Shown here: positions 33,901-45,329 of the stretch, one piece after another
Position numbering within the stretch: position 1 is the stretch's first letter
Layout: each line of letters begins with the position of its first letter
From: Ornithodoros turicata
Lineage: Eukaryota; Arthropoda; Arachnida; Ixodida; Argasidae
Assembly: GCF_037126465.1 (NCBI RefSeq)
Contig: NC_088202.1
Location: forward strand, 87,276,160 to 87,340,159
DNA length: 64,000 nucleotides
Direction of reading: 5' to 3'
Notes under the pieces: model-generated
Databases searched by the model: none
Seen by the model: only the letters and a program-made list of their open reading frames with translations
What the model was told of the DNA's origin: nothing
Position numbers and translations under genes: made by a program

Positions 33901-36900
33901 GCTTCAAAACTGGACACCAACACAGAAAAAGTAAGTTTTTTTTTTTTTTTTTTCTGTTCCAACATTGGTGCAGTGACATAATGTTGTAATGTCTCGTTAT
34001 CATGTCATGTCTTGCTTCCTTTGTGCTTGCAATTTTGTTTGTAGATATGATAAGGCAAAACAGATTATCCAAGGATATTGAGTTGTGGTTCATTTGCAGG
34101 TTACAGACCAGCCATTGGACCTGTCATTGTGCTCCTCCAGCTCAGTACCACAAAACTCTGAAGTAAGCTGAACCCGGCTTAGGCAGGCGCATACCACTTA
34201 CACCATATTGACCTTGATAACATTGTGGGGTTCCGGACTCACTACGTGCTGCAATTGCTATCACACAACCTTACACCTCTCGTCAATAAATTTTGAGGTG
34301 ACAACTGTCAGCTTACTGCATTGTACTTGAGGGATACACTGTTGCTAATTCAAGTGTAGTAAATGTAAGACAGAGTCCAGGAAAACCCTAATCAATCTGA
34401 CACTATTTACAACAATAATCACAGACAAAATGTAATTTTGCAAGTGTGCTGAATCTCAGTGTCCTTGCAGGTCACAGGCCAGGCACTGGACTTGCTGGTG
34501 TGTTCTCCTAGCTTACCCCCAAATGCTGAGGTAAGTACAGTTTTTAGCCCTCAACAGAGTGTGGTGTTCACACTGGTTGCTGTACTTCATCGTAAAATAT
34601 GTTGCTTTTTATCCATGCAGCCTATCACCAATGAAGAAAGGGATGCTCTCTTGAAAGAATCAAGTGCCTGGAACGAGCCCGTGCCAGAGAAAGACGGAGA
34701 GTCCGAGTACTCGAAGGTGAAAAAGAAACACTCCGTAACAACCTAAATGGTGTCTTCAACAATGACCAGCTGGAAGCGCTCTCCCGACAAAGCAACCGTG
34801 GGTCCAAGTGGTCGGAGGAAACGATCAAGAAAGGGCTCCAGCTACACTTTTCTTGTGGAGCCACCGGCTATGACGACATGCTGAAGCAGAAGCTGCCCTA
34901 TCCATCAGCCAGAACACTGAGGCGAAGGATAGGAGGTTGGACTATATGCATATTTTTTTTTTTTTTTGTCGTGAATTAAGGTTGTGGACTGTCCATTGTG
35001 TTGTAACAGTGTACTTATAACATCTATCTTTTGTAGGCATCAAGTTCCAGCCAGGCGTGCTCCAAGAGGTCCTCGACCTCTTGGAAGTAAAGGTGGTTGG
35101 ACTTGGCCCTCAAGGGCGCTGCTGCCTTCTCATGATAGATGAAATGGCAATACAGCAAAAAATCGAGTATGACCCTACAACAAGCTCGGTACGAGGTTAT
35201 GCCACACTACCCGTCCCCGGCAAAGTCGAGAAAGCGATGGCAACCCACGGCCTTGTGTTCATGTTGTGTGGAATCGCAACAAGATGGAAGCAGGTGGTTG
35301 CTTACCATTACACAGGTAATATTTGCATCGCTTGTAGCATGTAAGCTCTGCAACAGCAAAATTTTGGAATGCATGGTGTAAGGTGGATGCTTTTTATGTA
35401 ATTGCTTTCAGTTGAAGCACAATTAGGCAGACAAGCAGCAGTTTGTTAGTTAGGCACTAATTACCAGACTTCAAGGTAACTCGTTACAAGTAACTCGTTA
35501 CTGTAACTAAGTTCCTTTTTTTTGGTAACTCGGTACTTTTGCGCCATGGTAACTTTCAGAGGAACTCGTTCCTTTTTCAGGGAACTTTGCCAAAGTAACT
35601 TACGTTAAGTTCCAAGTTACTTTTAACTCGCTTTTCACTCACGTCCACATATTTTCTTGCTTTCCCTCCCGTGCCTTCTTAGCATTTTTTGCCATAAAAC
35701 GTGATATTCAATCAATCACTGCATTTTATTTAGGGAGTAAGAACCGCTGCCATTGAAATGAAGCTGGACTATTGTGCGCCCACAGGGAGTAAGATGCAAG
35801 TCGTTCGAATAGACATCTACCAGAGAAACGTCATTGTGACATTGGTAGACAGACTGAAACCGAAACAAATCAGAAGGAGAGGGCTGGGTTACACGAACGG
35901 GCACATGTTCGCTGCCTCCAATTGAAAAGTAGGACCGAGGGTCGCGTCCCGTCAAGGGACCATATCGTAATCCCCTCAAGACCGTGGCTTTCGGGCGCGA
36001 CCTTGTTCACCTCTAGCTTCGAGCGTAGTTCAGTTCTACCAAATTTTGCCGCTGTCGAACACTATGACGCCACTTGTTTACAAACAGGGAGAGGTCTATT
36101 GTTGGACATAAACGAAAACGATCTAAGCGTGTTGCACTCCTCCGCAAGCAACTCAAGGTCTAACTCAACTGCTCACGCGCTGCACCTGCGGAATGCTATT
36201 TTGTGTCTGAAGTAACTTGGAAGTAACGCGTTCTTTTTTTAAAAGTAACTCAGTAACTGCGAGTTACATTTCAGGCTGAAGAACTTCGTTATTAGCTTAG
36301 TTATATTTTGGACACGGTAACTTAACTTGTAACGAGTTCTTTTTGACGGGTAACTTCTCAATCTATGCTAATTACTCAGATATTTTTAATATAAAACACT
36401 TCAGGGTAAAACCTTATTAATTCCTGGCTAATCACTTATTACTAAGCCATGCGTATGCTCTATGTTCTGCGAACTGGTTCTAGATACTGGCAATGCAGTA
36501 TGAAGTTTTTTTTTTGTGAAACATTTTTGTGACTGCACACTGATCATTGTGCAGGAGACTCGTTCAGTGGGATTGATGCTGGAAACATGGTGCTGACTAT
36601 CATTGAACGATGCTGCAGCATTGGTCTGGAAGTTGTCGCTGTCACGACAGACATGGGATCAGGCAACAGATCAATGTGGCAGTACTTCAAGGTAAATGAA
36701 TCAGCCTTCTGCATGTGACTTTTATTAAGCAGTAGCTGCTGTGGCCAGCAGACACATGCATAATATTCTATGTGGAAACGGCATGGCATACTTTGTAGAT
36801 AAACTCCGGAAAGCACGCCCGTGTTGCCAATGTTGCCCAGCATCCCGCTCTACACGGAAAGGACGTTCGGTTCATAGCTGACGTACCCCACATCGCCAAG

Positions 36901-38175
36901 AATCTGTGTGGGCACCTCATGAATGGACAACAAATCATTCTCCACCCTGATGACGTCAAGCGCTACAACTTGAAGGGCTGCATCATCTCCCTAGAACCTA
37001 TAAAGAGACTTGCTGCTTTTCAAGATGAGAGCGTCTTCAAACTTGCCCCGAAAGTGACCAAACAAGTTGTTGACCCAAATCACTTCGATAAGATGAAGGT
37101 CTCCAACGCAATGACGATTTTCAGCCACACCACAGCGGTTGCGCTGCGCACGATGGTCGAGACCCACAGCTGGCCAGAACACTACTTGGTTACAGCGTGG
37201 TTTATTGACCAAGTGAATAAGTGGTTTGACCTCATGTGCAGCCGCCACCCTGGGATGGCATTGAGCCTCCACAACCCGACCCACCATGAAGAAGCTGTGA
37301 AGTTTCTGAGAGACTTCATGGACATGTTTGGGCGACTCAAGATAGGCAACAGACATTTTAAGCCTTGTCAAGCTGGTGTCGCCCTTTCGACTACGTCTAT
37401 CCTGGAGCTCCAGAAACATTTACTGGAGGACCGGAAGTTTGAGTTTGTTCTAACCTCCAGGTTTACACAAGACAGCCTTGAGAACTTCGTCTCGACTGTC
37501 TTGCTCCGAAATCCAATTCCGACACCCCTCGAATTCAAGATGTCGTTGAAAATAATCAGTGTGTCCCAGTATCTAAAAGTGGCGACTACTGGATCATATG
37601 AAGTGGACGATGGGGCATTTTTCCTTGCAGATTTCGAAACAAACAGGCATCCTGTTGTGCCAGTGCAGGAAAGTGACGCGGATAACGTGACCTTTGGACA
37701 GCCGCACCTGACAGAGACAGAGGGTCGCGCCTTTTTCTATTATTCTGGCTACATTGTGTCTCGTGTTGTGAAGAACACTGCAACCTGTGAGCAATGTAGG
37801 ACCTGGTTAACTAGTGAAAGTGGCACGGCCTCGCAAGCTAGTGACTTTACGACGAACAAGTGCTACGTTCCTGGAGCATTGGTGTATCCGTCAGACACAG
37901 TGCACATGGTGCTTCTGACGTGTGAAAGCTGCTTCACTAGAAATATTGGGACATGCATGAGTGAAGACAATATCATTTCGAAGCTGATGCAGTTAATGTG
38001 TGATGCTGTTATACATGTGGACTTTCCAGCATGCCACGACATAAAAAGAAGACTGATTCGTCGATTCTGTCACGCACGGCTTCAGTTGCACCTCTCTGAA
38101 CTTACACGTAAAAGCAACACAAAGACACGAGATATGGGCAGCAAAAGTATGTGTGCTCCTCGTCGACAAAAGTGA
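30966..38175 (+). CDS. THAP-domain P-element transposase (THAP9-like), one frame break
   Basis: Predicted exons: 30966-31121, 31196-31318, 31414-31467, 31665-31928, 32099-32167, 32281-32352, 33012-33080, 33173-33244, 33522-33590, 33684-33755, 33856-33930, 34100-34162, 34471-34530, 34621-34934, 35037-35315, 36555-36691, 36799-38175. All introns are GT-AG and phases agree. Residues 1-80 form a THAP zinc finger: C4, C9, C51 and H54, an F-R-F-P segment, W42, L-C-E-A-H-F and A-V-P-T-K-F. Then come a repeat-rich linker, a basic coiled coil, and the RNase H-like catalytic region. There I-D-E-M (D codon 35,138), T-D-M-G-S-G-N (36,650), A-D-V-P-H-I-A-K-N (36,880) and Q-D-S-L-E-N-F (E codon 37,480) match P/THAP9 transposases. 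The product would be about 1,100 residues and act in the nucleus. In exon 14 the entry frame stops at 34,746, while the family-like frame (LERARARERRRVRVLEGE, then NNLNGVF) is shifted, so one indel or another acceptor is needed. Confidence 0.85.
32099..33755 (+). repeat. In-frame triplication of an exon pair in the transposase gene
   Basis: A 69-bp exon plus a 72-bp exon, with their intron and flanking intron sequence, occur three times: 32,099-32,167/32,281-32,352, 33,012-33,080/33,173-33,244 and 33,522-33,590/33,684-33,755. Each exon is a whole number of codons in phase 0, so the protein gains a 47-residue repeat (VSPEPRDGACN, then PQPAQET and FCHAHHD). Copies 2 and 3 are 510 bp apart. Copies 1 and 2 are 913 bp apart because the intron between them carries the foldback at 32,555-32,945. 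Confidence 0.92.
32555..32945. repeat. Foldback inside a transposase intron, with a 43-bp hairpin
   Basis: Arms at 32,732-32,774 and 32,785-32,827 are reverse complements with one mismatch and a 10-base loop (arm core GAACCCGAGAAAGGGACAGA). Farther out, GATAAAAGCGTTAAAA near 32,566 recurs inverted near 32,940. The intron of the next repeat unit has the outer sequence once and lacks the hairpin, so this is a local inverted duplication in unit 1. Confidence 0.85.
35465..36367. mobile_element. hAT-like element in a transposase intron (GTAACTCGTTAC words)
   Basis: An exact 8-bp duplication CTAATTAC flanks it (35,457-35,464 and 36,368-36,375). The ends are imperfect inverted repeats rich in GTAACTCGTTACAAGT. 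The left end starts CAGACTTCAAGGTAACTCG; the complemented right end starts CATAGATTGAGAAGTTACCC. It is 903 bp, with no transposase. It lies wholly within the intron between exons 35,037-35,315 and 36,555-36,691, so it need not disable the gene. Confidence 0.92.
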
Positions 38176-38519
38176 GTGGTTCAACCATGTACACTATTGT
38201 GCTTTTTTCTAGGTCAACATGTACATAGTGTAAGTATTTTTCTACTTTGGTGTATATAATGTAAACATTTTTACTGTAAATAATTGTACTGACAATGTAT
38301 GTTGTAGATACTGTAAATATGTTGTATATATACCCCCACGGTTATCCCCACCTTGAAGTGGTCGTGGGGCTTGCGTGCCTCTGTGACTCTGTGGGCTAAG
38401 TCAGCGCAGGGCCACCCATGCTGAACAGGTCACAGGTGAGAGGCCAGACAAAGAGGGATGTTTCAACTGAAAGTTGATATACACAACTGTTTATGTATAC
38501 GAAGTCAACAGTGGATGTC

Positions 38520-38525
38520 AATAAA
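38520..38525 (+). terminator. Polyadenylation signal of the transposase gene
   Basis: AATAAA about 345 bp after the predicted stop codon and followed by a T/G-rich stretch. It is the likely 3' processing signal. Confidence 0.5.
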
Positions 38526-38850
38526 CATGTTTCTTTCAATGCTCTGTGTTTCCTTTATGACTCTGGCTGTGTTGTAACCATCACCTCCAAAACCGGTGTT
38601 TTGTCTACAATAACTCGATGTAACTGGTTTCACAACTGTGTCAACAAATTTATTACTAAAATCGTACTCTGTTTAAGTGCACAGGCTTACGCCAGATTAC
38701 TCACTGCAATAAAGCTTACGTGCGGCGCAATTTACGCCTGACATCGCAATCGCTGGACTGACGTTTACCCTACGAATGCAACAGCGCAGCGAAGTTTGCG
38801 AAAAGCAGATTATATCGCCGTTCATCGTGCAGAAACATTCACAAAATCAC

Positions 38851-39245
38851 GTGAACACTTGCGAGAGCACAAAAACAGGCCTCATCGCTTCGCGATATCA
38901 GCTTTCCACAATTGACAAGTCATGACGGTCCTGTGAATTAAACGAAGTTCGTAAAAATCTAGTTTTTCACCTTGTACCCTGTAAACGAATTTATAAAATC
39001 GCGTAGACACTCGCGAGGCCACAAAAAGTAACGTCGCTTCTGCCCCACACTGTATAACAAAGAATATCGGCCGCGTCAGTCTTCTGAATCCAACTAAGTT
39101 TGCAATGAACACCACTGTATCACCTTTGTACAATAAAAGTAATCATAAAATGGCGTTGACACTTGCGAGTGCACAAAAAGGTTACAGCGCTTCTGCTCCA
39201 CAGTGTAACAAAGCAAACATCGGCCACGCCGGTCCTGTAAGTGGT
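38851..39245 (+). repeat. 152-bp subterminal repeats of the P element
   Basis: Three units begin at 38,851, 39,003 and 39,155, exactly 152 bp apart, with the shared start GAACACTTGCGAG or close variants, then CACAAAAA and a CGCTTCTG-like word. The third is partial. They lie 0.3-0.7 kb from the right terminus and could be transposase-binding or enhancer-like sites; this is inference. Confidence 0.75.
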
Positions 39246-39551
39246 ATTCTTCCTTTACCTTGTGCATTCCTAAACGCCGGCAAAGGAGATGATGGTAGTT
39301 GATACATGAAAAAACGTATATCACAGCAAATATCGCGACATTTCGCGGTACTGCGAGCACTGACGCAAGTTGCTCGCTCGCTTGAATCGCCAGACACGTG
39401 AAGCATCAATATGGCGTCGCCGGAACCGCCAAAACAATACTGAACGGGCGGGGCACGGCGTCATCGCCGACGCGAAACCACGTGATTCAACACGCGCTCC
39501 GCCCAATGGCCAAACTCTCCCTATATACGGCTCTGGTCAGGTACTTGCTCC

Positions 39552-42500
39552 CATAGGTCGGCGAATTCATTCATGATGGCCTTCACTGACTTCATTCACC
39601 ATCACCTCATAGAGAATGATGTGATGTTGAATGAAGGGCATGATGTGATGTGAAGTTGAAGTTGAAGTTGAATGAACGGCATGATGTCAAGTGAAGTTGA
39701 AGTTGAAGTTGAATGAAGGGCTATGATGTGATGTGAGGTTGATGTTGAAGTTGAATGAAGGGCTATGATGGGATTTGAAGTTCAAGTCCGTGTGATGGGT
39801 TTTGAAGTTGAAGTCCGCGTGATGGGATTTGAAGTTGAAGTCCGCGTGATGGATTTTGAAGTTAAAGTCCGCGTGATGGGTTTTGAAGTTGAAGTCCACG
39901 TGATGGGATTTGAAGTTGAAGTCCGCGTGATGGGTTTTGAAGTTGAAGTCCGCGTGATGGGATTTGAAGTTGAAGTCCGCGTGATGGGATTTGAAGTTGA
40001 AGTCCGCGTGATGGGATTTGAAGTTGAAGTCCGCGTGATGGGTTTTGAAGTGGAAGTCAGTGTGGTGGGATTTGAAGTTGAAGTCCGCGTGATGGGTTTT
40101 GAAGTTAAAGTCCGCGTGATGGGATTTGAAGTTGAAGTCCGCGTGATAGGTTTTGAAGTTGAAGTCAGCGTGTGTGGGTTTGGAAGCCGAAGTCCGTGTG
40201 TTGGGTTTTGAAGTCAGCGCGATGGTTTTTAAGGGGAAGTCAGCGGGATTGGTTTTGAAGCTGAAGTCTGCGCGATGGATTTTGAAGATGACGGATAGGT
40301 TTCGAAGTCCTCATAATAGGTTTTGAAGCCGACAATGTTTAGTCGATGTCTGACGTTCACGTGCCATGACTGTTACTTGTGCGAACGCATGCGGAGTGGA
40401 TGGCAAATGTGTATTGGAGTGCACCGAGCGCACGTAAACGCTTCGCGTTTCGTGTCTGGTGTGGGCGTATGTCCCTGACACTGCAGATGCCTGGCGGACT
40501 TCCTCCCCCCCCCCCCTGTTGTGTATCGGCGGTCGCAGGGAGGGAAGTGTTTGGAACGCGTTACTCTCTGGTGTAGTGGGGCGCGGAGGGCAATGTCATG
40601 TAGCCGGAGGTAACTGTATGTTGCGAATGTGAGCGGTAGATTAGATCGAGATGCGATTTTGCCTTCTGCGGTCGCGCGGTCTGCACGTTGCGGTTGTTCT
40701 GTTTGACTCATTTGCTCGCCTACAGCTATAATGTGCGTGTATATGTATATTGGATGGGTTTGGATTTGAGCCTCCGCCTTAGGTCGCGTACGCGCGTTTT
40801 ACTAGACGACAGTAGATTGCTGTCGTGCTGACGAAGTGTGTTTTATTAGGCTTATTTTGTGTCTTCTTAGATTGCTTATTTTCCTTTGTGTGATTGGGAT
40901 CCAAATTGGACAAGATCGGGCTGGCATTGTTTTCGTGGACGTCTTTTATTTTAAATGTAATACACAGAGGTCACTATAGGTCTCTTATTTATCTGAGGTG
41001 CATAGGTCATGTTTTGGGGAATTATGTGTTAGGCATGCATGTAGTATTCATCGGACAAAAGTGTTCCATCAGAGCACGCAGCTGCTATTTCTTAGATATT
41101 CATCGCCAATAAAGTACATTTCAGCAGAGGCGGGGAAGTTAGTTACCACTCAAAAGTTGCTAGTTACGAGTTACGTCATTAAGCTAAATATGTAATGAAG
41201 TTACAACCTTCAAGTTATCAAAATGAAATTAAGTGAGAAATGAAAGTTCTTGCAACCATGCCGAAAATTAAGTTCGGAGCGGAGTTCCGAATATACCTTG
41301 TCAATTGGGCACAAAGTGAGAATTGGAATTCCAAGTTCTGCGAGTTCCCATTTTCAGCGCACATTTCATAGAACGTTGCCAGTGGCCTTATCACCTTCCC
41401 CGTAAAAAAAAAAAAAATGCACTCCACGCTCTGCTGCGACCTGACTCAGAAGCACGTCGGAATTGCGTTTGCGTACATCCAGTACATCGCGCTGCAACAA
41501 GGCGGAGCAGACAGGCTGCTGGCGCCGCGCACGTGCAAGAGGCGGGGTCACTGTCGTCGGATTTTTCAGCAGCAAAATAAAAAGAAAGGAGCCCGCGTTG
41601 TGCGTCCTGCCTGCTTGGACGTGAAGCGAAATAGAAATTTCTAACTTTGCTCATGATACTTTTGCGAAGTTACCTCAAAAAGTGACTAACACTACAGTCA
41701 AGTGATTATAATGCGAGGTTGTTTCAAACATCAAATAAAAACAGGTAAGAGTGGGAATTGTTGTGTCGTGGGAAATGTGTCAACACATATTTATTAGAGA
41801 TTGTGAGAGAGGAAAAGAAACTGTTTCACGGACTGTAAGTTGGTGGTCTTCCGGGCTCCTAGCAGTCTTCACTTCAATTTGCGCCTCACATTCTCTATGT
41901 ATTACATGTGTCCAAACGCTTCGGTCGTTAAGAATTCACTTAGTGTTCGTCCGTATATACCCTCCTCGGAGGAAAAAGAATACAATGGGTTACACTTTTT
42001 CGAGGACAGATTCTCAGTTTTTGGTGTCAGTGATTTATCCAGACCATGATACACCCCTGTGACACCCCCCCCTCCCCCCCCCCCCACACACACACCAAAG
42101 AAAAAAGTTTGACGACACCCCCTGCAAAAAAAGGGGCTTGCCGTTTCAGCTGTAATGACCTGTCGGTAATTATACGTGTAAAGCTGTTATCACGTAGCTG
42201 TAATAATGACCACGCCCCCTGCTTGGGATTCCGGATAAACCACTGCAGTGGTGTATTGCATGAAAGAATTAGAGTAAAAACATATGTCCAGCGAAGGTGA
42301 TTACAGGCCGCTGAATTCGTTCATGACAGCTATTTCCAGTGTCAGTAAGCATCATATCACAAGACCCCATGTAATACTGAGTGGCTGGCCACGATGTATT
42401 CCGATGCCGAAGCTAATACCCCCGCGTCACGAGTGAAAAATGGCACGGCGGAAAAGCCAGACGAACGAAGCCACATCATCGTGCAATGTACCGGCAGAGA

Positions 42501-43941
42501 CGGCGATCGTACAAAGTCATATGAACGTTCAATGTGCCGGCAGGCAAGGATATCGCACGAAGCCACATGAACCTGCAATGTGCTATGCGCTCACTTAGCT
42601 GTCAACAACGGGCGCAACATTGTGCAACAACCCTACCGCGTAAGCAACACACCTCCCGCCGCCGTTCACATGCGAGAGCGGGGGTCAAACGTTGCATCCC
42701 TCCCTTTCCTTCTTTCTTGGTGCACCCTGCTTCCAAGCCCAACCCAGAGCAAGGCGACCGCACCCTCCAAACGGCATACCCCTCCTCCGCTTACATTTTC
42801 TCCGCCACTACCAGGAAATCCACGCTAACAGGGGCGAGGAAGACGCCAACGTCGTAATCCTCCAGCAGCGAGCAGCCGGGCACACCAACGTAGGCCTTCG
42901 TTGGTATTCAACTTCAAAACCCCATCACCGGTCACCCGAAGCCACATGAACGCGCAATGTGCTATGCGCTCACTTATCTGTCAACAACGGGCGCAATATT
43001 GTGCACCAACCCTACCGCGCAAGCAATACACCTTCCGCAGTTCACATGCGACAGCGGAGGTCAAACGTGGCATCCCTCCCTTTCCTCCTTCATTGGTAAA
43101 CCCTGCTTCCAAGTCCAACCGAGAGCAGGCTGACCGCACCCTTCAAACAGCATACCCCTCCTTCGCTTACGCTTTTGCTGCCACTACCAGGAAACCCACG
43201 CAAACACAGGCGAGCAGTACGCTAGCGTCGTAATCCTGCAGCCGGCAACACCCCACGTAGGCCTTTGTCGGAGTTCAACTTCAAAAACCCCATCACCGAC
43301 TTTAGCACCCATCATAGGAATTCAACTTCAAAACCCCATCACAAACTTCAACTTCAAAATCCATCACACACTTCAGAACCCATCATAGGAATTCAACTTC
43401 AAAGCCCCATCTCAAACTTCAACTTCAAAATCCATCACCGACTTCAGAACCCATCATAGGAATTCAACTTCAAAACCCCGTCACAGACTTCAACTTCAAA
43501 ATCCATCACCGACTTCAGAACCCATCATAGGAATTCAACTTCAAAACCCCATCACAGACTTCAACTTCAAAATCCATTACTGACTTCAGAACCCATCATA
43601 GGAATTCAACTTCAAAACCGCGATTGGATCTTAAGTTGAATTCTGATGATGGGTTCTGAAGTTGAATGATGGGTTATGATGTGATGGATTCTGAAGTTGA
43701 AGTTGAATGATGTGATGTGATGTGATGGGTTCTGAAGTTGAAGTTGAATGATGGGTGATGATGTGATGAATTCTGAAGTTGAAGTTGAATGATGGGTCAT
43801 GAAGTGATGAATTCTGAGGTTGAAGTTGAGTTACGGGCTCGTGATGTGATGGTTTATGACGGTGATGTGATGTGATGGGCTTTGCGGAAAACTGACCATG
43901 ATGTGATGTTGAATGAATTCTTAGCAAAATGCCGACCTATG
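39552..43941 (-). mobile_element. 4.4 kb non-autonomous DNA transposon, copy 2 (inverted)
   Basis: Inverted relative to 3197-7435 and nearly identical to it over most of the length. It is flanked by the exact 8-bp duplication CTTGCTCC (39,544-39,551 and 43,942-43,949). All the internal landmarks of copy 1 are present in mirror order, including the 27-bp array (39,775-40,210), the embedded older element (about 41,118-41,710) and the duplicated block (about 42,530-43,270). Its target site directly abuts the P element's 8-bp duplication. Confidence 0.93.
39775..40210 (+). repeat. 27-bp tandem array in copy 2
   Basis: About 16 units reading GATGGGTTTTGAAGTTGAAG plus TCCGCGT, the mirror of the array at 6790-7200. 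The reading frame through it (repeating MGFEVEVRV) is a consequence of the period. Confidence 0.88.
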
Positions 43942-43949
43942 CTTGCTCC

Positions 43950-45329
43950 TCTGAAACGACGTGCTTGTAATGCGCTGTGTCAGACTTACTAGTGCGTCCA
44001 CTGCAAGCAGGAAAAAATATTTTGATAAAGAAACACGATTGTCGTGTATCAAGGAACGTTCTCTCTTTGCATTTTTCGCCTGGAGTGTTCTTGTTGGTGC
44101 AAAGCGGGAGGCTTTCATTTTACAATGTGGGGAAGCCGCCGTCAAGGGGGATCCGCTTTCGCTCGGAAGCTTGAATGTCTAAATAAGCGTAGTGCTCTCG
44201 CAGTTAAGAAGCTGTTAACAATTGTGGAAGTGCGTTTTGTTTTATTTGAGATAAAAAGACACCCGAAGAAGCACAAAGGTTGTTGTTTGACATCGTACAG
44301 GATCGATGGTAGTATAAGTTGTATGACTGCTGGCAAGGCACGACTGCGAGATCTACATTGTTAATGGCGTGCACTGATTATTATTACTTCCCACGAACAT
44401 CTCGTAGCGTGAGGAAATGATGTAATTGAGCACATTTGGATTCCAGCTGTTGCACGACAGCGCCGTAGCGCGCGTTTCTACCACCCGCTTTGCGTGCACA
44501 ACGCTTTGGGAAACGGGAGCTTTTTGTCGTAATTGTGAAGCATCTGCTAAGGTACAGAGGATAGAGTTACATTTCACATGACACCATACACGAATTTAAT
44601 ACCAAGATGCCAGAACGCACTTTCTGTCACAGGTTTGCAAACGCGGTAGAGGACTCGAGTACGTACTGAGTCCGTACAGTTTAAGGAAGAGATCCCGAAG
44701 CCGATTTATCTTGGTGTCCGGTTGGGGTGTGAAGCCCATATCAACTGGATTTGGGGCTTTTTTAGCTTGGGGAGAATACCTGATGTAACGTTTTGAGCAG
44801 CATGCTTGTGCTGAAGTAAATTGAAACTCCTAGGCATGGAACTGAACATCAAAGTCAGTGTTACTCAAGATGTCAGTGTTGGACAACACACATTACAGAC
44901 TACATACCGACTTTCTTTTCTGTTCCCAAAACCGTAGCATAGCGTGTCACTAAACGTCGCCATACACGAAGTTTTCTTAATTGCTTTACACGTACGCAGA
45001 TAAAACTTTCCTAGTCCCAGCTTATGCGGCGACACCACATAGAAATTCCCACATATTCCGAAAAGTTGGCGTCCGGAAACTTTACAGATCTTCAAACATA
45101 TCATTCCCTCCACGCCATTTAAATGTGGCTTTTCCTCACAACCTTTGCTTCCTTTGGAGTAGGTCCCACCTATGACACGAAAACGAGGCAACAGAGATTG
45201 CAAAACAAGATTGGAGCTGACCAGAAAACATTAACTCATTATTCGAGAAATCGTTGTTAATTTTTATTACACAAACACTCGTTTTCAACGCTTCTTAGTA
45301 GAGTATTCGAGGACAAACAGCGCATTGCC
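43950..45329. other. Interior of the host element after the nested insertions
   Basis: The first bases continue the left arm of the 29,950-45,665 element. The rest has no recognised domain; the open frames are short. Confidence 0.4.

Larger units (their letters stand above)
30693..39535 (+). mobile_element. P-superfamily DNA transposon, apparently full length (8.84 kb)
   Basis: The termini are perfect 31-bp inverted repeats (30,693-30,723 and 39,505-39,535; outer bases CAGAGCCGTATATAGGG). They are flanked by an exact 8-bp duplication GTCAGGTA (30,685-30,692 and 39,536-39,543), the size made by P elements. Inside is one THAP-type transposase gene in 17 exons on the plus strand (30,966-38,175). 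The 3' non-coding part (38,176-39,504) holds a polyadenylation signal and 152-bp repeats. A hAT-like element sits in one intron (35,465-36,367) and a foldback in another (32,555-32,945). Drosophila P is about 2.9 kb, so this element is much longer, chiefly through introns, duplications and insertions. Confidence 0.95.

Noticed and set aside
39765..40211. Long open frame with repeating MGFEVEVRV (and its counterpart at 6862-7194)
   Set aside because: It is explained by a 27-bp tandem array near a transposon end. There is no start context, domain or promoter, so it is not called as a gene.
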